DNA of 14,073 nucleotides from an uncultured Hyphomonadaceae bacterium (GCA_938049795.1 CALLCD010000045.1:1-14073); one strand, 5' to 3'; positions 7,107 through 14,073 are shown, counted from the stretch's first letter. Notes: a model not told the origin generated them from the letters alone. Translations and numbers: made by a program.

Positions 7107-7191
7107 GGAGGGGTGGCCGAGTGGTTAAAGGCAGCAGACTGTAAATCTGCCCGCATAGCGTACACAGGTTCGAATCCTGTCCCCTCCACCA
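7107..7191 (+). tRNA. tRNA-Tyr (anticodon GTA)
   Basis: 85 nt including an encoded CCA. Acceptor GGAGGGG pairs with CCCCTCC (7181-7187), discriminator A. The anticodon arm is GCAGA-CT-GTA-AA-TCTGC (7134-7150) with GTA at 7141-7143. There is a long class II variable arm, then GTTCGAATC in the T loop. Tyr is the only GTA tRNA, and the long variable arm agrees with bacterial tRNA-Tyr. A short T tract follows (CTTTTTG). Confidence 0.97.
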
Positions 7192-7614
7192 CTTTTTGTT
7201 TGCCCATTGCCTACCGACCCGATGCGCGGGCCTCATTCAGATATTGTGCTCCGCCTTGGGCCTTGCGATGCTGTCAAAGCAAACCGGCTCCCTACGATGC
7301 AGCGCTGATTATGCTCGCGCCCCCTCTGCTGGTTGCCGAGGCCATACCGCTTGCGATGGGAGGCGGACTGATTGCAACGACGCTCGGCCTCACACACCTG
7401 GTCGGCGCTCCAATCTTTGCGGGCTTGGATCTGGCGCAGGTGCGGCACTTAAACAAAAAGACAGGTTTGGAATTCTCTGTTTCGTCCCGGGTCAGACACT
7501 TTGGCAGCAAGCGAGCAACCTGCAGGTATGCCCCCCCTTGATTGATCGTTTCCGAAGGGTCTATTCTGAACAGCGGCAAGGTTTCCGCGTATTGCGAGGA
7601 AACGGGACAAATCA
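7192..7614. other. Gene-poor stretch after tRNA-Tyr, possible gene debris
   Basis: No convincing gene. It holds the first copy of the 19-bp direct repeat (7271-7289). The plus-strand frame 7311-7541 reads like a broken protein: MLAPPLLVAEAIPLAMGGGL and the following residues are hydrophobic and gene-like, but there is no RBS, no recognised family, and the frame ends in a low-complexity tail at 7541. It could be the remnant of an acquired gene or chance coding of GC-rich DNA. No duplicate of the tRNA-Tyr 3' end is visible here. Confidence 0.4.
7271..7289 (+). repeat. 19-bp direct repeat, left copy
   Basis: CTGTCAAAGCAAACCGGCT, identical to 8092-8110 in the same orientation, 821 bp apart. The flanking bases differ on both sides, so the match is exactly 19 bp. 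The copies bracket the AT-richer immunity-like gene. Confidence 0.85.
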
Positions 7615-8058
7615 ATGAAGATTGGACGACCACCACATGATAGCCGATTGGGATATAACAGCGTCGCCTTGGCACCGTTTAAGTTCAAAAACTGGTGGAT
7701 GCCCATTATTGTCAGCGCGCGAAATAAGATAGAAGCTGATTTGTTACGCTCTGACTTCTATGGAACCGCTCCTTTCTGGTGGATATCTATGGTTGTTCAT
7801 CATCAAGATAAAAATGACTTCACCCCCGAATATGGTCGTATTAGCAGAAAGTTTGGTAGTCTTCCTATAGACTTCGAAATAGACACGCGTGATCTTGCAG
7901 ATGCTGGAAAAAATGAGGAACGCATTCATCATTTATATAAACGTGCGGCTTTATCCGCATTAATACATGTTGGGAAAAAATACGACTTACCAATCAAGAC
8001 ATTGGAAGAAGAGCTATGCCAGTCGGAAATTGCATTGTCTGACTGCAAGTCAAATTAG
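7615..8058 (+). CDS. Putative orphan immunity protein, Imm39-like
   Basis: 147 residues with no signal peptide or membrane helix, so cytoplasmic. Codon use is clearly AT-richer than in neighbouring genes (CAT CAA GAT AAA AAT runs, many TTA and ATA), a sign of recent transfer. The middle and end (APFWWISMVVHHQDKND, YGRISRKFGSLPIDFEIDTR, AALSALIHVGKKYDLPI) resemble, from memory, the Imm39 immunity family, which neutralises nuclease-like polymorphic toxins. Conserved-looking points are the W/W pair, KKYG-like RKFG-x-LPI, acidic EIDTRDL and LIHVGKKYDLP. No intact toxin gene is next to it. The only in-frame ATG after the upstream stop is at 7615; GGGAC lies 6 nt before it. The gene lies between two direct repeats and between two convergent tRNA genes. 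That it is a real gene is likely; the Imm39 label is moderate. Confidence 0.55.
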   Translation: MKIGRPPHDSRLGYNSVALAPFKFKNWWMPIIVSARNKIEADLLRSDFYGTAPFWWISMVVHHQDKNDFTPEYGRISRKFGSLPIDFEIDTRDLADAGKNEERIHHLYKRAALSALIHVGKKYDLPIKTLEEELCQSEIALSDCKSN

Positions 8059-8598
8059 CGTCTTCGATGGCTATCATTCAACATAGGGGCACTGTCAAAG
8101 CAAACCGGCTTGAAAGCGGAGATCCACAAATCATCGTCACAATGCCGTTGCGGGGGTCGTGGTCCAAGCCGTCTCCTCTCAGGCAGACTAGGGGGTTGGA
8201 CAACCCTAATGATCGCGCGTTCGTCGAATTGGAGGTCAGGCCGAAGCAGAAACCTGAATGGGCTTTGCAAGACGCAACGAACTCCTGCACAATCGGCGCG
8301 CGCCTGATGAAAGACAGCGCTATTTAACGTACGATGGATGGACGCTCTTTTGTAACGGGCTCATATGACTTTGATTATGATCGCACCGGAATTGGCGTAT
8401 ATGGTCTATATACTGAATATAGTTCAGTTGGCATGCTCAGGTTCTGTGAGCCAAAACGCGGGGAGCGCCTGTAGAGCCTATCATCATCAAGCTAGAAGAC
8501 GTTCTTGAGAGGCGGCTATCTCGCTGAAAAATGTGATTCAAGATCGCTATTGACGACGCGGCTTAACCGCAACCGCTCAATGGTCCACTATCAAACTT
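8059..8598. other. Gene-poor stretch before tRNA-Leu, with a possible 46-codon remnant
   Basis: No secure gene. The plus-strand frame from ATG 8334 to TAG 8474 encodes 46 residues starting MDGRSFVTGSYDFDYDRTGI, rich in Tyr, Asp and Gly, without RBS or known family. The same frame upstream (8067-8327) is open but unconvincing and ends in TAA just before it. A small GGGTT/AACCC hairpin near 8195-8210 lacks a T tract. The AT-rich composition at 8340-8440 resembles the immunity-like gene more than the chromosome around it. Confidence 0.35.
8092..8110 (+). repeat. 19-bp direct repeat, right copy
   Basis: Identical to 7271-7289. It is preceded here by GGGGCA, giving GGCACTGTCAAAG, which looks like an insertion-sequence terminus, but no inverted partner and no transposase are present. 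Confidence 0.85.
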
Positions 8599-8683
<85 letters not shown>

Positions 8684-8714
8684 ACGAGGGCCGCCGAAGC
8701 CGCCGGAATGGGGC

Positions 8715-8743
8715 GGTTTAACGCAGCCCGATTGAAGCTGCAA
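8715..8743 (-). promoter_or_regulatory. Possible promoter for tRNA-Leu
   Basis: On the minus strand TTGCAG and TAAACC are 17 bp apart, 31 bp before the tRNA. The -10 is a weak match. Confidence 0.3.
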
Positions 8744-8756
8744 GCATTCATCTACA

Positions 8757-9290
8757 TTAAAGTATCCGCGTGGTCGCGTCGCCGCCGAGCCTTACGATTT
8801 TCAGTGTGCCATCTGCATCGCGCTCAAGCTTTGTGACCGAGCAATGATCGGGCTTGAACACCAGCACGCGCGGGGTTTTCTCAACAAGGCCGACAATCGC
8901 ATTGATCGCAACGAAATGACTGAAAACCACCGTCCCGTCCGGCAAGCCCGCAATCGTGGCGAGCGCGTTCTGACGCCAAGAGGACATGTCATCCGGCCAA
9001 TCTCTAGCCATCAATTCGCGCAGCCATGTAACGCGGTCATCAATCCCCTCGGGCGTTATGATCTCTGAAACCGCAGGTTCAATCGCCACACCCTGCCCCA
9101 GTCTCCGCGCGAAGGGTGCCGCCGTTTCGCGACATCGCTGCATCGGGCTGGAGATCAGCGCTTTGGCACCGAGGTCCATCAGCGTGTCGGCCACCGCCTC
9201 GGCCTGCGCCTGCCCTTTTTCGCTGAGCCCGGGATCAGGATGTGCGCCCCAACTTGCTGCCGCCTCGCCATGCCGGACCAGATAGATCAC
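8757..9290 (-). CDS. Histidine phosphatase (phosphoglycerate-mutase-like) family protein
   Basis: 177 residues, a small branch-1 histidine phosphatase. The phosphohistidine motif is LVRHGEA with His7; Arg52 lies in SPMQRCRETA; Glu76 in VSEI is a likely acid; the second catalytic His125 is in VVFSHFVAINAIVG. All catalytic positions are present. Members dephosphorylate small molecules or phosphoproteins (SixA, CobC and PhoE are relatives), so the substrate is unknown. It starts with GTG that overlaps the coq4 stop as GTGA, so it is the second gene of that operon and translationally coupled. A tRNA-Leu gene follows 73 bp downstream on the same strand. Confidence 0.88.
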   Translation of the reverse strand: MIYLVRHGEAAASWGAHPDPGLSEKGQAQAEAVADTLMDLGAKALISSPMQRCRETAAPFARRLGQGVAIEPAVSEIITPEGIDDRVTWLRELMARDWPDDMSSWRQNALATIAGLPDGTVVFSHFVAINAIVGLVEKTPRVLVFKPDHCSVTKLERDADGTLKIVRLGGDATTRIL

Positions 9291-10060
9291 GCGGGCGATA
9301 CATCCAGCACATCGGTCGGCAGCTCACTATAGGCGCGCAAGGCCGCCTTATAAGCGGTCGGCCGCCCAATGTTCAGACGCGCCCGCGCCTCGGCGAGCGG
9401 CTCATGCAGCAAGTCCAATATGTCCTGATCGACGATTTTTTCCGCCGCGCGCCCGTTCTCCCGCGCCTCGCGCCACACGGCTTTGAGGTCGAGCGAATTA
9501 GGCAGCACTCTGCGCATTTCGCGGAAGCCCATAAAGGAGATGAAGATTACCCCCCGCCCGGGCTGTTGGCCATGTGTGAAGGCGAGCAGAGCCGCCTCGC
9601 CCAGCGCATCACGGCCATAACCGCTGAGCACATGATACATATCATGCGTGTCGCGCAGCCGGTCTCCAAACCAGGACAGATCATCGTCAAAACGCTTGCC
9701 AGCGGCGCGGTTGATCTCGCTTTCGGCGACAAGGCCAGCGGCAGTCAGGCCTTCGCGGGTCATGAAATCAATATAGGCGCGGCCCACACTATCAGGCGCA
9801 AGCTGGCCGAAACTTGCATGATCATCGAGCAGTGGCGCAAGCGACCGGCGCGCAGCAAACCGGGCTCGTCCCTCGGGCGTGCTCAGAGCGCGTCTGAAAT
9901 TCTTCTCGAGCGAATTGCCGTTGAGCGCTTCGATGATGTAGAAAACCTGCGCGGTGTCTTCCTTGTCCACGATCAGCTTGCGCATATGCCCCATCGCTTT
10001 GAGCGGGCGGATGCGCGCGCGCGGGCGCGTTGGGTCGATGAAGATATCTTGGCCTGTCAT
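9287..10060 (-). CDS. coq4: COQ4-family ubiquinone biosynthesis protein
   Basis: 257 residues from the ATG at 10060. The COQ4 signature HDxxHx11E is complete: His139, Asp140, His143 in RDTHDMYHVLSGYG and Glu155 in DALGE, a predicted metal site. The preceding DLSWFGDRLRDTHD helix is also typical. In eukaryotes COQ4 takes part in oxidative decarboxylation at ring carbon C1 of coenzyme Q; alphaproteobacterial homologues are presumed to act in the same pathway at the inner membrane. The longest ORF (from 10261) adds 67 residues unlike any COQ4, so the ATG giving MTGQDIFIDPTRPR was chosen, although the RBS (GAGACAG) is weak. It overlaps the histidine phosphatase by GTGA and diverges from glnB. Confidence 0.85.
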   Translation of the reverse strand: MTGQDIFIDPTRPRARIRPLKAMGHMRKLIVDKEDTAQVFYIIEALNGNSLEKNFRRALSTPEGRARFAARRSLAPLLDDHASFGQLAPDSVGRAYIDFMTREGLTAAGLVAESEINRAAGKRFDDDLSWFGDRLRDTHDMYHVLSGYGRDALGEAALLAFTHGQQPGRGVIFISFMGFREMRRVLPNSLDLKAVWREARENGRAAEKIVDQDILDLLHEPLAEARARLNIGRPTAYKAALRAYSELPTDVLDVSPA

Positions 10061-10116
10061 AATATGTCTGTCTCGCAAAACGGCGCTGAAAACTGCCAGA
10101 CCTGCATAGCAAACCC

Positions 10117-10130
10117 TGACGCCTGCGTCA
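10117..10130. promoter_or_regulatory. TGACGC-CT-GCGTCA inverted repeat upstream of coq4
   Basis: Perfect 6-bp arms with a 2-bp centre, 57 bp before the coq4 start, inside the 232-bp divergent coq4/glnB spacer. It could be an operator site. No sigma-54 GG-N10-GC promoter was found in this spacer, and nothing else in it can be supported. Confidence 0.3.
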
Positions 10131-10292
10131 CCGTGATTCTGCCGCCGGTCCGCAGATCGCCCAAAACCAAGGCGATGCTGCCTGAAATTTAACCGCACTG
10201 CGCCCTGCCGATAAATATTTTTCCGAAGCCCTCGCCAGTGCCCCGTCCGCGCGATAATCAAAGGTTAAGATTTGCGACAAGCGAGACACCGA

Positions 10293-10631
10293 ATGAAAAA
10301 GATAGAAGCCATTATCAAGCCGTTCAAACTCGACGATGTGAAAGAAGCGCTGCACGGGGTTGGCATGCAAGGCATGACCGTTCTCGAAGCCAAGGGCTTC
10401 GGTCGCCAGAGAGGCCATACCGAACTTTACCGCGGCGCTGAATATGTGGTCGATTTCCTGCCCAAGCTGAAAATCGAGATCATTATCCCCGACAGTTCCG
10501 TCGAAGACGCGATCGAGGTCATTTCCAAAGCCGCCCATACGGGCAAGATTGGCGATGGCAAAATCTTCATCTCCGACATTGGCGAAGCGGTGCGCATCCG
10601 GACCGGCGAACGCGGCGACCAGGCGCTATAA
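10293..10631 (+). CDS. glnB: Nitrogen regulatory protein P-II
   Basis: 112 residues, the exact usual PII length, starting MKKIEAIIKPFKLDDVKEAL. The T-loop uridylylation tyrosine is Tyr51 in YRGAEYVVDFLPK, and the C-terminal signature TGKIGDGKIFI (83-93) is intact. PII is a cytoplasmic trimer that senses ATP/ADP and 2-oxoglutarate. It signals nitrogen status to GlnE, the adenylyltransferase of glutamine synthetase, and to NtrB. The ATG at 10293 is chosen over 10272 because family proteins begin MKK(I/V)EAIIKPF; the RBS is weak. glnA follows after 70 bp with no terminator, the standard alphaproteobacterial glnBA operon. Directly preceding glnA supports GlnB rather than GlnK, which pairs with amtB. 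Confidence 0.96.
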   Translation: MKKIEAIIKPFKLDDVKEALHGVGMQGMTVLEAKGFGRQRGHTELYRGAEYVVDFLPKLKIEIIIPDSSVEDAIEVISKAAHTGKIGDGKIFISDIGEAVRIRTGERGDQAL

Positions 10632-10701
10632 ATCAAACCAAGGTCCAGAGCGGCCCAAACCCTTAACTCCAATAATAAAGACCCTTGATGGAAGGCACAT
10701 T

Positions 10702-12105
10702 ATGTCAGACGAAATTTTAAAACTCATGCAGGAAAAAGACGTCGAGTTCGTTGATCTGCGCTTTACCGATCCGCGCGGCAAGCTCCAGCACGTCACCTTC
10801 GACAAATCTATGGTCGATGCCGACTTCTTCACCGATGGTCAGATGTTTGACGGCTCCTCTATTGCCGGTTGGAAAGCCATCAATGAGTCCGACATGACCC
10901 TGATGCCCGACGTGTCCACGGCGATGATCGACCCCTTCTTCCAGCAGACCACGCTGGCGATCATCTGCGATATTCTCGACCCCGTCTCCGGCCAGCCCTA
11001 TGGCCGCGATCCGCGCACGACCGCAAAAAAGGCCGAAAGCTATCTCAAAGCGAGCGGCGTTGGCGACACTGCCTTTTTCGGACCCGAAGCGGAGTTCTTC
11101 ATCTTTGACGATGTGCGCTGGAACACCGAGCCGCAAAAGACCGGCTACAGCTTCGATTCCACCGAACTACCGTCCAATTCGGGCCGCGATTACGATATGG
11201 GCAATATGGGTCATCGGCCCGGGCCAAAGGGTGGCTATTTCCCTGTTCCGCCAATTGATAGCGAACAGGATATGCGCTCTGAAATGCTCTCCATCATGGG
11301 CGACATTGGGCTTGAGCCGGAAAAACACCACCACGAAGTCGCGCCCGCCCAGCATGAGCTTGGCATGAAGTTCTCGACCCTGACCACAATGGCAGATCGG
11401 CTGCAGCGCTACAAATATGTCATCCACAATGTCGCCGCCGCCTATGGCAAAACGGCGACCTTTATGCCCAAGCCCTATTTCAACGATAATGGCTCCGGCA
11501 TGCACGTTCACCAGTCGATCTGGAACAATGGCAAGCCGCTTTTTGCCGGCGACCGCTATGCCGACCTGTCGGACATGTGCCTTCACTATATTGGCGGCAT
11601 CATCAAACATGCCCGTGCGCTGAACGCGCTGACCAATGCGTCGACCAATTCGTATAAGCGGCTCGTGCCCGGCTTTGAAGCGCCCGTCATGCTCGCCTAT
11701 TCGGCCCGCAACAGGTCCGCCTCGATCCGCATTCCGTTTGGCAACAATCCAAAAGCCAAGCGTATCGAGACCCGCTTCCCCGATCCGACGGCGAACCCTT
11801 ATCTCGCTTTCGCGGCGCTGCTTATGGCGGGGCTTGACGGCATTGAGAACAAGATTGATCCAGGTGAAGCGATGGACAAGGATCTCTATGATCTGCCGCC
11901 CGAAGAAGCCAAAGCCATTCCGCAAGTCTGCGGCAGTCTGCGCGAGGCACTTGAGGCGCTCGACGGCGACCGCGACTTCCTCAAAAAGGGTGGCGTGATG
12001 GATGATGACCAGATCGACGCCTATATCGACCTGAAAATGGAAGATGTCGAACGCCTCCAACTTCATCCGCATCCGGTTGAATTTGACATGTATTACAAAT
12101 GCTAA
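10702..12105 (+). CDS. glnA: Glutamine synthetase type I
   Basis: 467 residues, the dodecameric GSI that makes glutamine from glutamate, ammonia and ATP. Landmarks are FDGSSIAGW (49-57), the metal-site GPEAEFFIF (127-135), HHHEVAPAQHELG (209-221), NGSGMHVHQS (263-272), and NRSASIRIP (337-345). The adenylylation loop has Tyr396 in KDLYDLPPEE, so activity is probably switched off by GlnE adenylylation under GlnB control. This is the GSI-beta type. The ATG at 10702 follows GGAAGG by 6 nt; the longer ORF start at 10549 lies inside glnB and is rejected. Second gene of the glnBA operon, closed by a strong terminator. Confidence 0.98.
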   Translation: MSDEILKLMQEKDVEFVDLRFTDPRGKLQHVTFDKSMVDADFFTDGQMFDGSSIAGWKAINESDMTLMPDVSTAMIDPFFQQTTLAIICDILDPVSGQPYGRDPRTTAKKAESYLKASGVGDTAFFGPEAEFFIFDDVRWNTEPQKTGYSFDSTELPSNSGRDYDMGNMGHRPGPKGGYFPVPPIDSEQDMRSEMLSIMGDIGLEPEKHHHEVAPAQHELGMKFSTLTTMADRLQRYKYVIHNVAAAYGKTATFMPKPYFNDNGSGMHVHQSIWNNGKPLFAGDRYADLSDMCLHYIGGIIKHARALNALTNASTNSYKRLVPGFEAPVMLAYSARNRSASIRIPFGNNPKAKRIETRFPDPTANPYLAFAALLMAGLDGIENKIDPGEAMDKDLYDLPPEEAKAIPQVCGSLREALEALDGDRDFLKKGGVMDDDQIDAYIDLKMEDVERLQLHPHPVEFDMYYKC

Positions 12106-12141
12106 ACTAGATCTATTCCTCCCGGAATCTAGCTTAGACCC

Positions 12142-12175
12142 TGGCCGGTGCATTTTGTGCACCGGCCATTTTTTT
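12142..12175 (+). terminator. Rho-independent terminator of the glnBA operon
   Basis: TGGCCGGTGCA (12142-12152) pairs perfectly with TGCACCGGCCA (12158-12168) around a TTTTG loop, then seven Ts (12169-12175). A weaker inverted repeat, CTAGAT (12107-12112) with ATCTAG (12127-12132), lies between the stop codon and this hairpin. Confidence 0.95.
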
Positions 12176-12236
12176 GGGGCTTGATGTCATCACCGCCCGC
12201 CCGCCAAAGACGAAACGTTTTTTCACGCCTTCGATT

Positions 12237-12265
12237 TTGAACTTTCCGGCAGATCGTGGCATAGT
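12237..12265 (+). promoter_or_regulatory. Possible promoter giving a leaderless lipoprotein mRNA
   Basis: TTGAAC (12237-12242) and CATAGT (12260-12265) are 17 bp apart. The transcript would start at about 12272, which is the A of the ATG itself. Confidence 0.4.
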
Positions 12266-12271
12266 CGGGAC

Positions 12272-12883
12272 ATGCGCACACTCTTCGCCACCGCCATCGC
12301 CTCATTGTTGCTCGCTGGCTGCGCGACGACGCCGCCAAGCTCTTCCGAACAGGCGAACATTTGCAGCATTTTTGATGGCCGCAAAAGCTGGTATCGCGCG
12401 GCCGCCGCCACGCAAGAGCGCTGGGGCACGCCAATCCCGCTGCAAATGGCGATCATCAAAACTGAATCGAGCTTCCGGCACGACGCCAAACCTCCGCGCG
12501 GGCGGCGGCGTTTCTTCGGCATCGCAAAAGGCAAGCGCCCCTCCTCCGCGCGCGGCTACGCCCAGGCGCTCGATGGGACATGGGACGAATACAAAACCTC
12601 GACAGGTCGCCCCCGCGCCAGCCGACAAAACTTCTCCGACGCCAGTGACTTTATTGGTTGGTATACGGCACGCTCTGCCCGCTCGGCCGGGATCGCCATT
12701 TCGGACGCCCGCGCACAATATCTCGCCTATCATGAGGGCGCCGGCGGCTATACGCGCGGAAGCTGGCGGAGCAATACGCAGCTGATTGGCATTGCCGACC
12801 GGGTGGCCGCCGACACGGGCCGCTTCCAAAGGCAATTGGTAAGCTGCGAACGCAAGCTCAAACGCCGCGGCCTGTTCGGCTAA
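12272..12883 (+). CDS. Lipoprotein with transglycosylase SLT-like (lysozyme-fold) domain
   Basis: 203 residues. A lipoprotein signal peptide ends in LLLAGC, making Cys17 the lipidated residue; the protein should be anchored in the envelope facing the periplasm. From residue about 45 it matches the small SLT-like lipoproteins common in proteobacteria: WGTPIPLQMAIIKTESSFRH with Glu65 as the catalytic acid, then the DAKPPRGRRRFFGI segment, RPSSARGYAQALDGTWDEY, FSDASDFIGWY, and AYHEGAGGYTRGSW. Such enzymes cleave the glycan strands of peptidoglycan. Length is normal for the family. The start is fixed by the signal peptide; only a weak GGGA precedes it, and a promoter placed to begin transcription at the ATG is possible. 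It follows the glnBA terminator and converges with lpdA, separated by 20 bp. Confidence 0.88.
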   Translation: MRTLFATAIASLLLAGCATTPPSSSEQANICSIFDGRKSWYRAAAATQERWGTPIPLQMAIIKTESSFRHDAKPPRGRRRFFGIAKGKRPSSARGYAQALDGTWDEYKTSTGRPRASRQNFSDASDFIGWYTARSARSAGIAISDARAQYLAYHEGAGGYTRGSWRSNTQLIGIADRVAADTGRFQRQLVSCERKLKRRGLFG

Positions 12884-12903
12884 GCTCCGCACACAAATCT
12901 GAG

Positions 12904-14073
12904 CTAGATATGCAGCGCGCGATCCTCGGCGTCGAGCACCGCTTCATGCATCATTTCCGAAAGCGTCGGATGCGGGAAGATGGTGTGCAGCAAATCTTCT
13001 TCGGTCAGCTCCGCCTGCCGCGCAATCACATAGCCCTGAATCAGTTCGGTCACTTCCGCGCCGATCATATGCGCGCCGAGCAGTTCGCCCGTCTCCGTAT
13101 CGAAAATCGTCTTGACCATGCCGTCGCCCGCCCCGAGCGCGATGGATTTGCCATTGCCAACAAATGGGAACCGCCCGACCTTGATCTTGTGCCCCGCCTC
13201 TTTCGCTTTCGCTTCGGTCAGCCCGACGCTCGCCACTTGCGGATGCGCATAGGTACAACCGGGCACATTCCACGCATCAAACGGATGGGCTTCATTCTTG
13301 CCATGAATGCCCTCAACGCAAAGCACGCCCTCATGGGACGCCTTGTGCGCAAGCCACGGCCCGCCGGTCAGGTCGCCAATGGCATAGAGCCCCGCAACGC
13401 CGGTCCGCCCAAACCCATCCACATTGATATGTGTACGGTCAATCTCGACACCAAGCGCTTCGAGCCCCAGCCCTTCGACATTGCCGACAATACCAACCGC
13501 CAAAATCACGCGGTCAAACTCTTGGGTTTCGCCTTTGCCGCCTTCGGGCGTGATCGTCGCCTTGACGCTGTTCTTGCCCGCTTTGAGGTCTTTCACACTG
13601 GCTTTTGTGAGAATGTTCAGCCCTTGCTTCTTGAACGCCTTCTCGGCCATCGCGGAAATTTCTTCGTCCTCGGCGGGCAGGATACGGTCAACCGCTTCGA
13701 CCACGGTGACGTCCGCGCCAAGCTCATTATAGAAACTTGCGAACTCGATTCCAATCGCGCCGGAGCCAATAACGAGCAGCTTTTTCGGCATCACATCCGG
13801 CACCATCGCTTCCTTATAGGTCCAGATCAGTTTGCCGTCCGGCACAAGCCCCGCCTGCGGGATCGCCCGCGCGCGCGCGCCCGTCGCGAGGATCACATGC
13901 TTGGCCTGATAGGCCGTGTCCTGACCATCTTTATTGGCCTTGACGATCACCTTCGGGGCCGCCGCGCCCTTCTCCAGTCGCGCGTCGCCTTCGATCACGG
14001 TGATCTTGTTCTTCTTCATCAGGAATTTCACGCCACCCGAAAGCTGCGCCGCAATCCCGCGTGAGCGTTTAAC
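12904..14073 (-). CDS. lpdA: Dihydrolipoyl dehydrogenase (E3), C-terminal part
   Basis: 389 codons are visible, open to the right edge; about 75-85 N-terminal residues are missing, including the FAD-binding GxGxxG and the redox-active CxxxxC. The visible part begins VKRSRGIAAQLSGGVKFLMK. It then has the ILATGARAR strand, the NAD domain VIGSGAIGIEFASFYNELGA, the second FAD motif GLYAIGDLTGGPWLAHKA, and the interface-domain catalytic FPHPTLSEMMHEAV. E3 reoxidises dihydrolipoamide in pyruvate and 2-oxoglutarate dehydrogenase complexes. It ends in TAG and converges with the lipoprotein gene. The ATG or GTG starts within the visible part are not the true start. Which 2-oxoacid complex it serves is not visible. 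Confidence 0.95.
   Translation of the reverse strand, partial: VKRSRGIAAQLSGGVKFLMKKNKITVIEGDARLEKGAAAPKVIVKANKDGQDTAYQAKHVILATGARARAIPQAGLVPDGKLIWTYKEAMVPDVMPKKLLVIGSGAIGIEFASFYNELGADVTVVEAVDRILPAEDEEISAMAEKAFKKQGLNILTKASVKDLKAGKNSVKATITPEGGKGETQEFDRVILAVGIVGNVEGLGLEALGVEIDRTHINVDGFGRTGVAGLYAIGDLTGGPWLAHKASHEGVLCVEGIHGKNEAHPFDAWNVPGCTYAHPQVASVGLTEAKAKEAGHKIKVGRFPFVGNGKSIALGAGDGMVKTIFDTETGELLGAHMIGAEVTELIQGYVIARQAELTEEDLLHTIFPHPTLSEMMHEAVLDAEDRALHI

Noticed and set aside
7086..7541. 151-codon ORF reading through tRNA-Tyr
   Set aside because: Its first third is the tRNA gene; only the part after 7311 could be gene debris.
8078..8290. Minus-strand ORF near the right 19-bp repeat, considered as a transposase remnant
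   Set aside because: No transposase motif and no inverted terminal partner; its end is just translation of the repeat.
9242..10192. 316-codon plus-strand ORF opposite coq4
   Set aside because: Antisense to COQ4, which has a complete metal motif; no RBS and no recognisable protein.
10263..10275. Possible sigma-54 promoter (GG...GC) before glnB
   Set aside because: The spacing between GG and GC is 9 nt instead of 10, and the rest of the consensus is missing.
10549..10701. N-terminal extension of glnA by 51 codons
   Set aside because: It overlaps glnB in another frame and lacks family support, while ATG 10702 has a strong RBS.
11167..12162. 331-codon minus-strand ORF opposite glnA
   Set aside because: It is the antisense shadow of glnA; every glutamine synthetase motif is on the plus strand.
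12910..14064. 384-codon plus-strand ORF opposite lpdA
   Set aside because: Antisense shadow of a clearly identified dihydrolipoyl dehydrogenase.

Overview
The window looks like ordinary chromosome of an alphaproteobacterium, moderately GC-rich. A COQ4-type ubiquinone gene, a short glnB-glnA operon, a bacterial Fpr ending in AFAG, a single-domain Hpt protein, and an rlmB gene diverging from tRNA-Tyr all fit that class. A Hyphomonadaceae/Maricaulales-like source is a guess. No phage, intact insertion sequence or CRISPR array is visible.

Layout. At 1-1107 (minus) a ketoacyl synthase III-like gene overlaps the start of an NAD(P)-binding epimerase/dehydratase by ATGA; the second gene is cut by the window edge. 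A divergent secreted rhodanese-fold gene (1289-1888) lacks the catalytic cysteine and ends in a strong terminator. It is followed by ferredoxin/flavodoxin-NADP reductase (fpr, 1985-2794). Convergent to fpr is an Hpt phosphotransfer gene (2817-3194). It diverges from a probable two-gene unit: a 56-residue membrane peptide and a 587-residue two-helix membrane protein with a long coiled coil (3329-5317). A membrane protein with a 14-proline tract (5352-6164, minus) and the 2'-O-ribose rRNA methyltransferase rlmB (6249-7013, minus) come next.

At 7107-8683 two tRNA genes, Tyr(GTA) on plus and Leu(UAG) on minus, point their 3' ends at each other. The 1.4 kb between them is unlike the rest: visibly AT-richer, with no housekeeping gene, a 19-bp direct repeat, possible gene debris and one intact gene (7615-8058) resembling an orphan immunity protein of the Imm39 type. 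This is the accessory part of the window and the most interesting one.

To the right, a histidine phosphatase and a COQ4 gene overlap by GTGA (8757-10060, minus). The nitrogen-assimilation pair glnB-glnA follows (10293-12105) with a textbook terminator. Then comes a lipoprotein with a transglycosylase SLT-like domain (12272-12883), possibly on a leaderless mRNA. Last is the C-terminal five-sixths of dihydrolipoyl dehydrogenase (12904 to the edge, minus).

Several starts were moved from the longest ORF to sites with better ribosome-binding or family-length support: KAS III at GTG 1107, rlmB at GTG 7013, coq4 at ATG 10060, glnB at ATG 10293 and glnA at ATG 10702.
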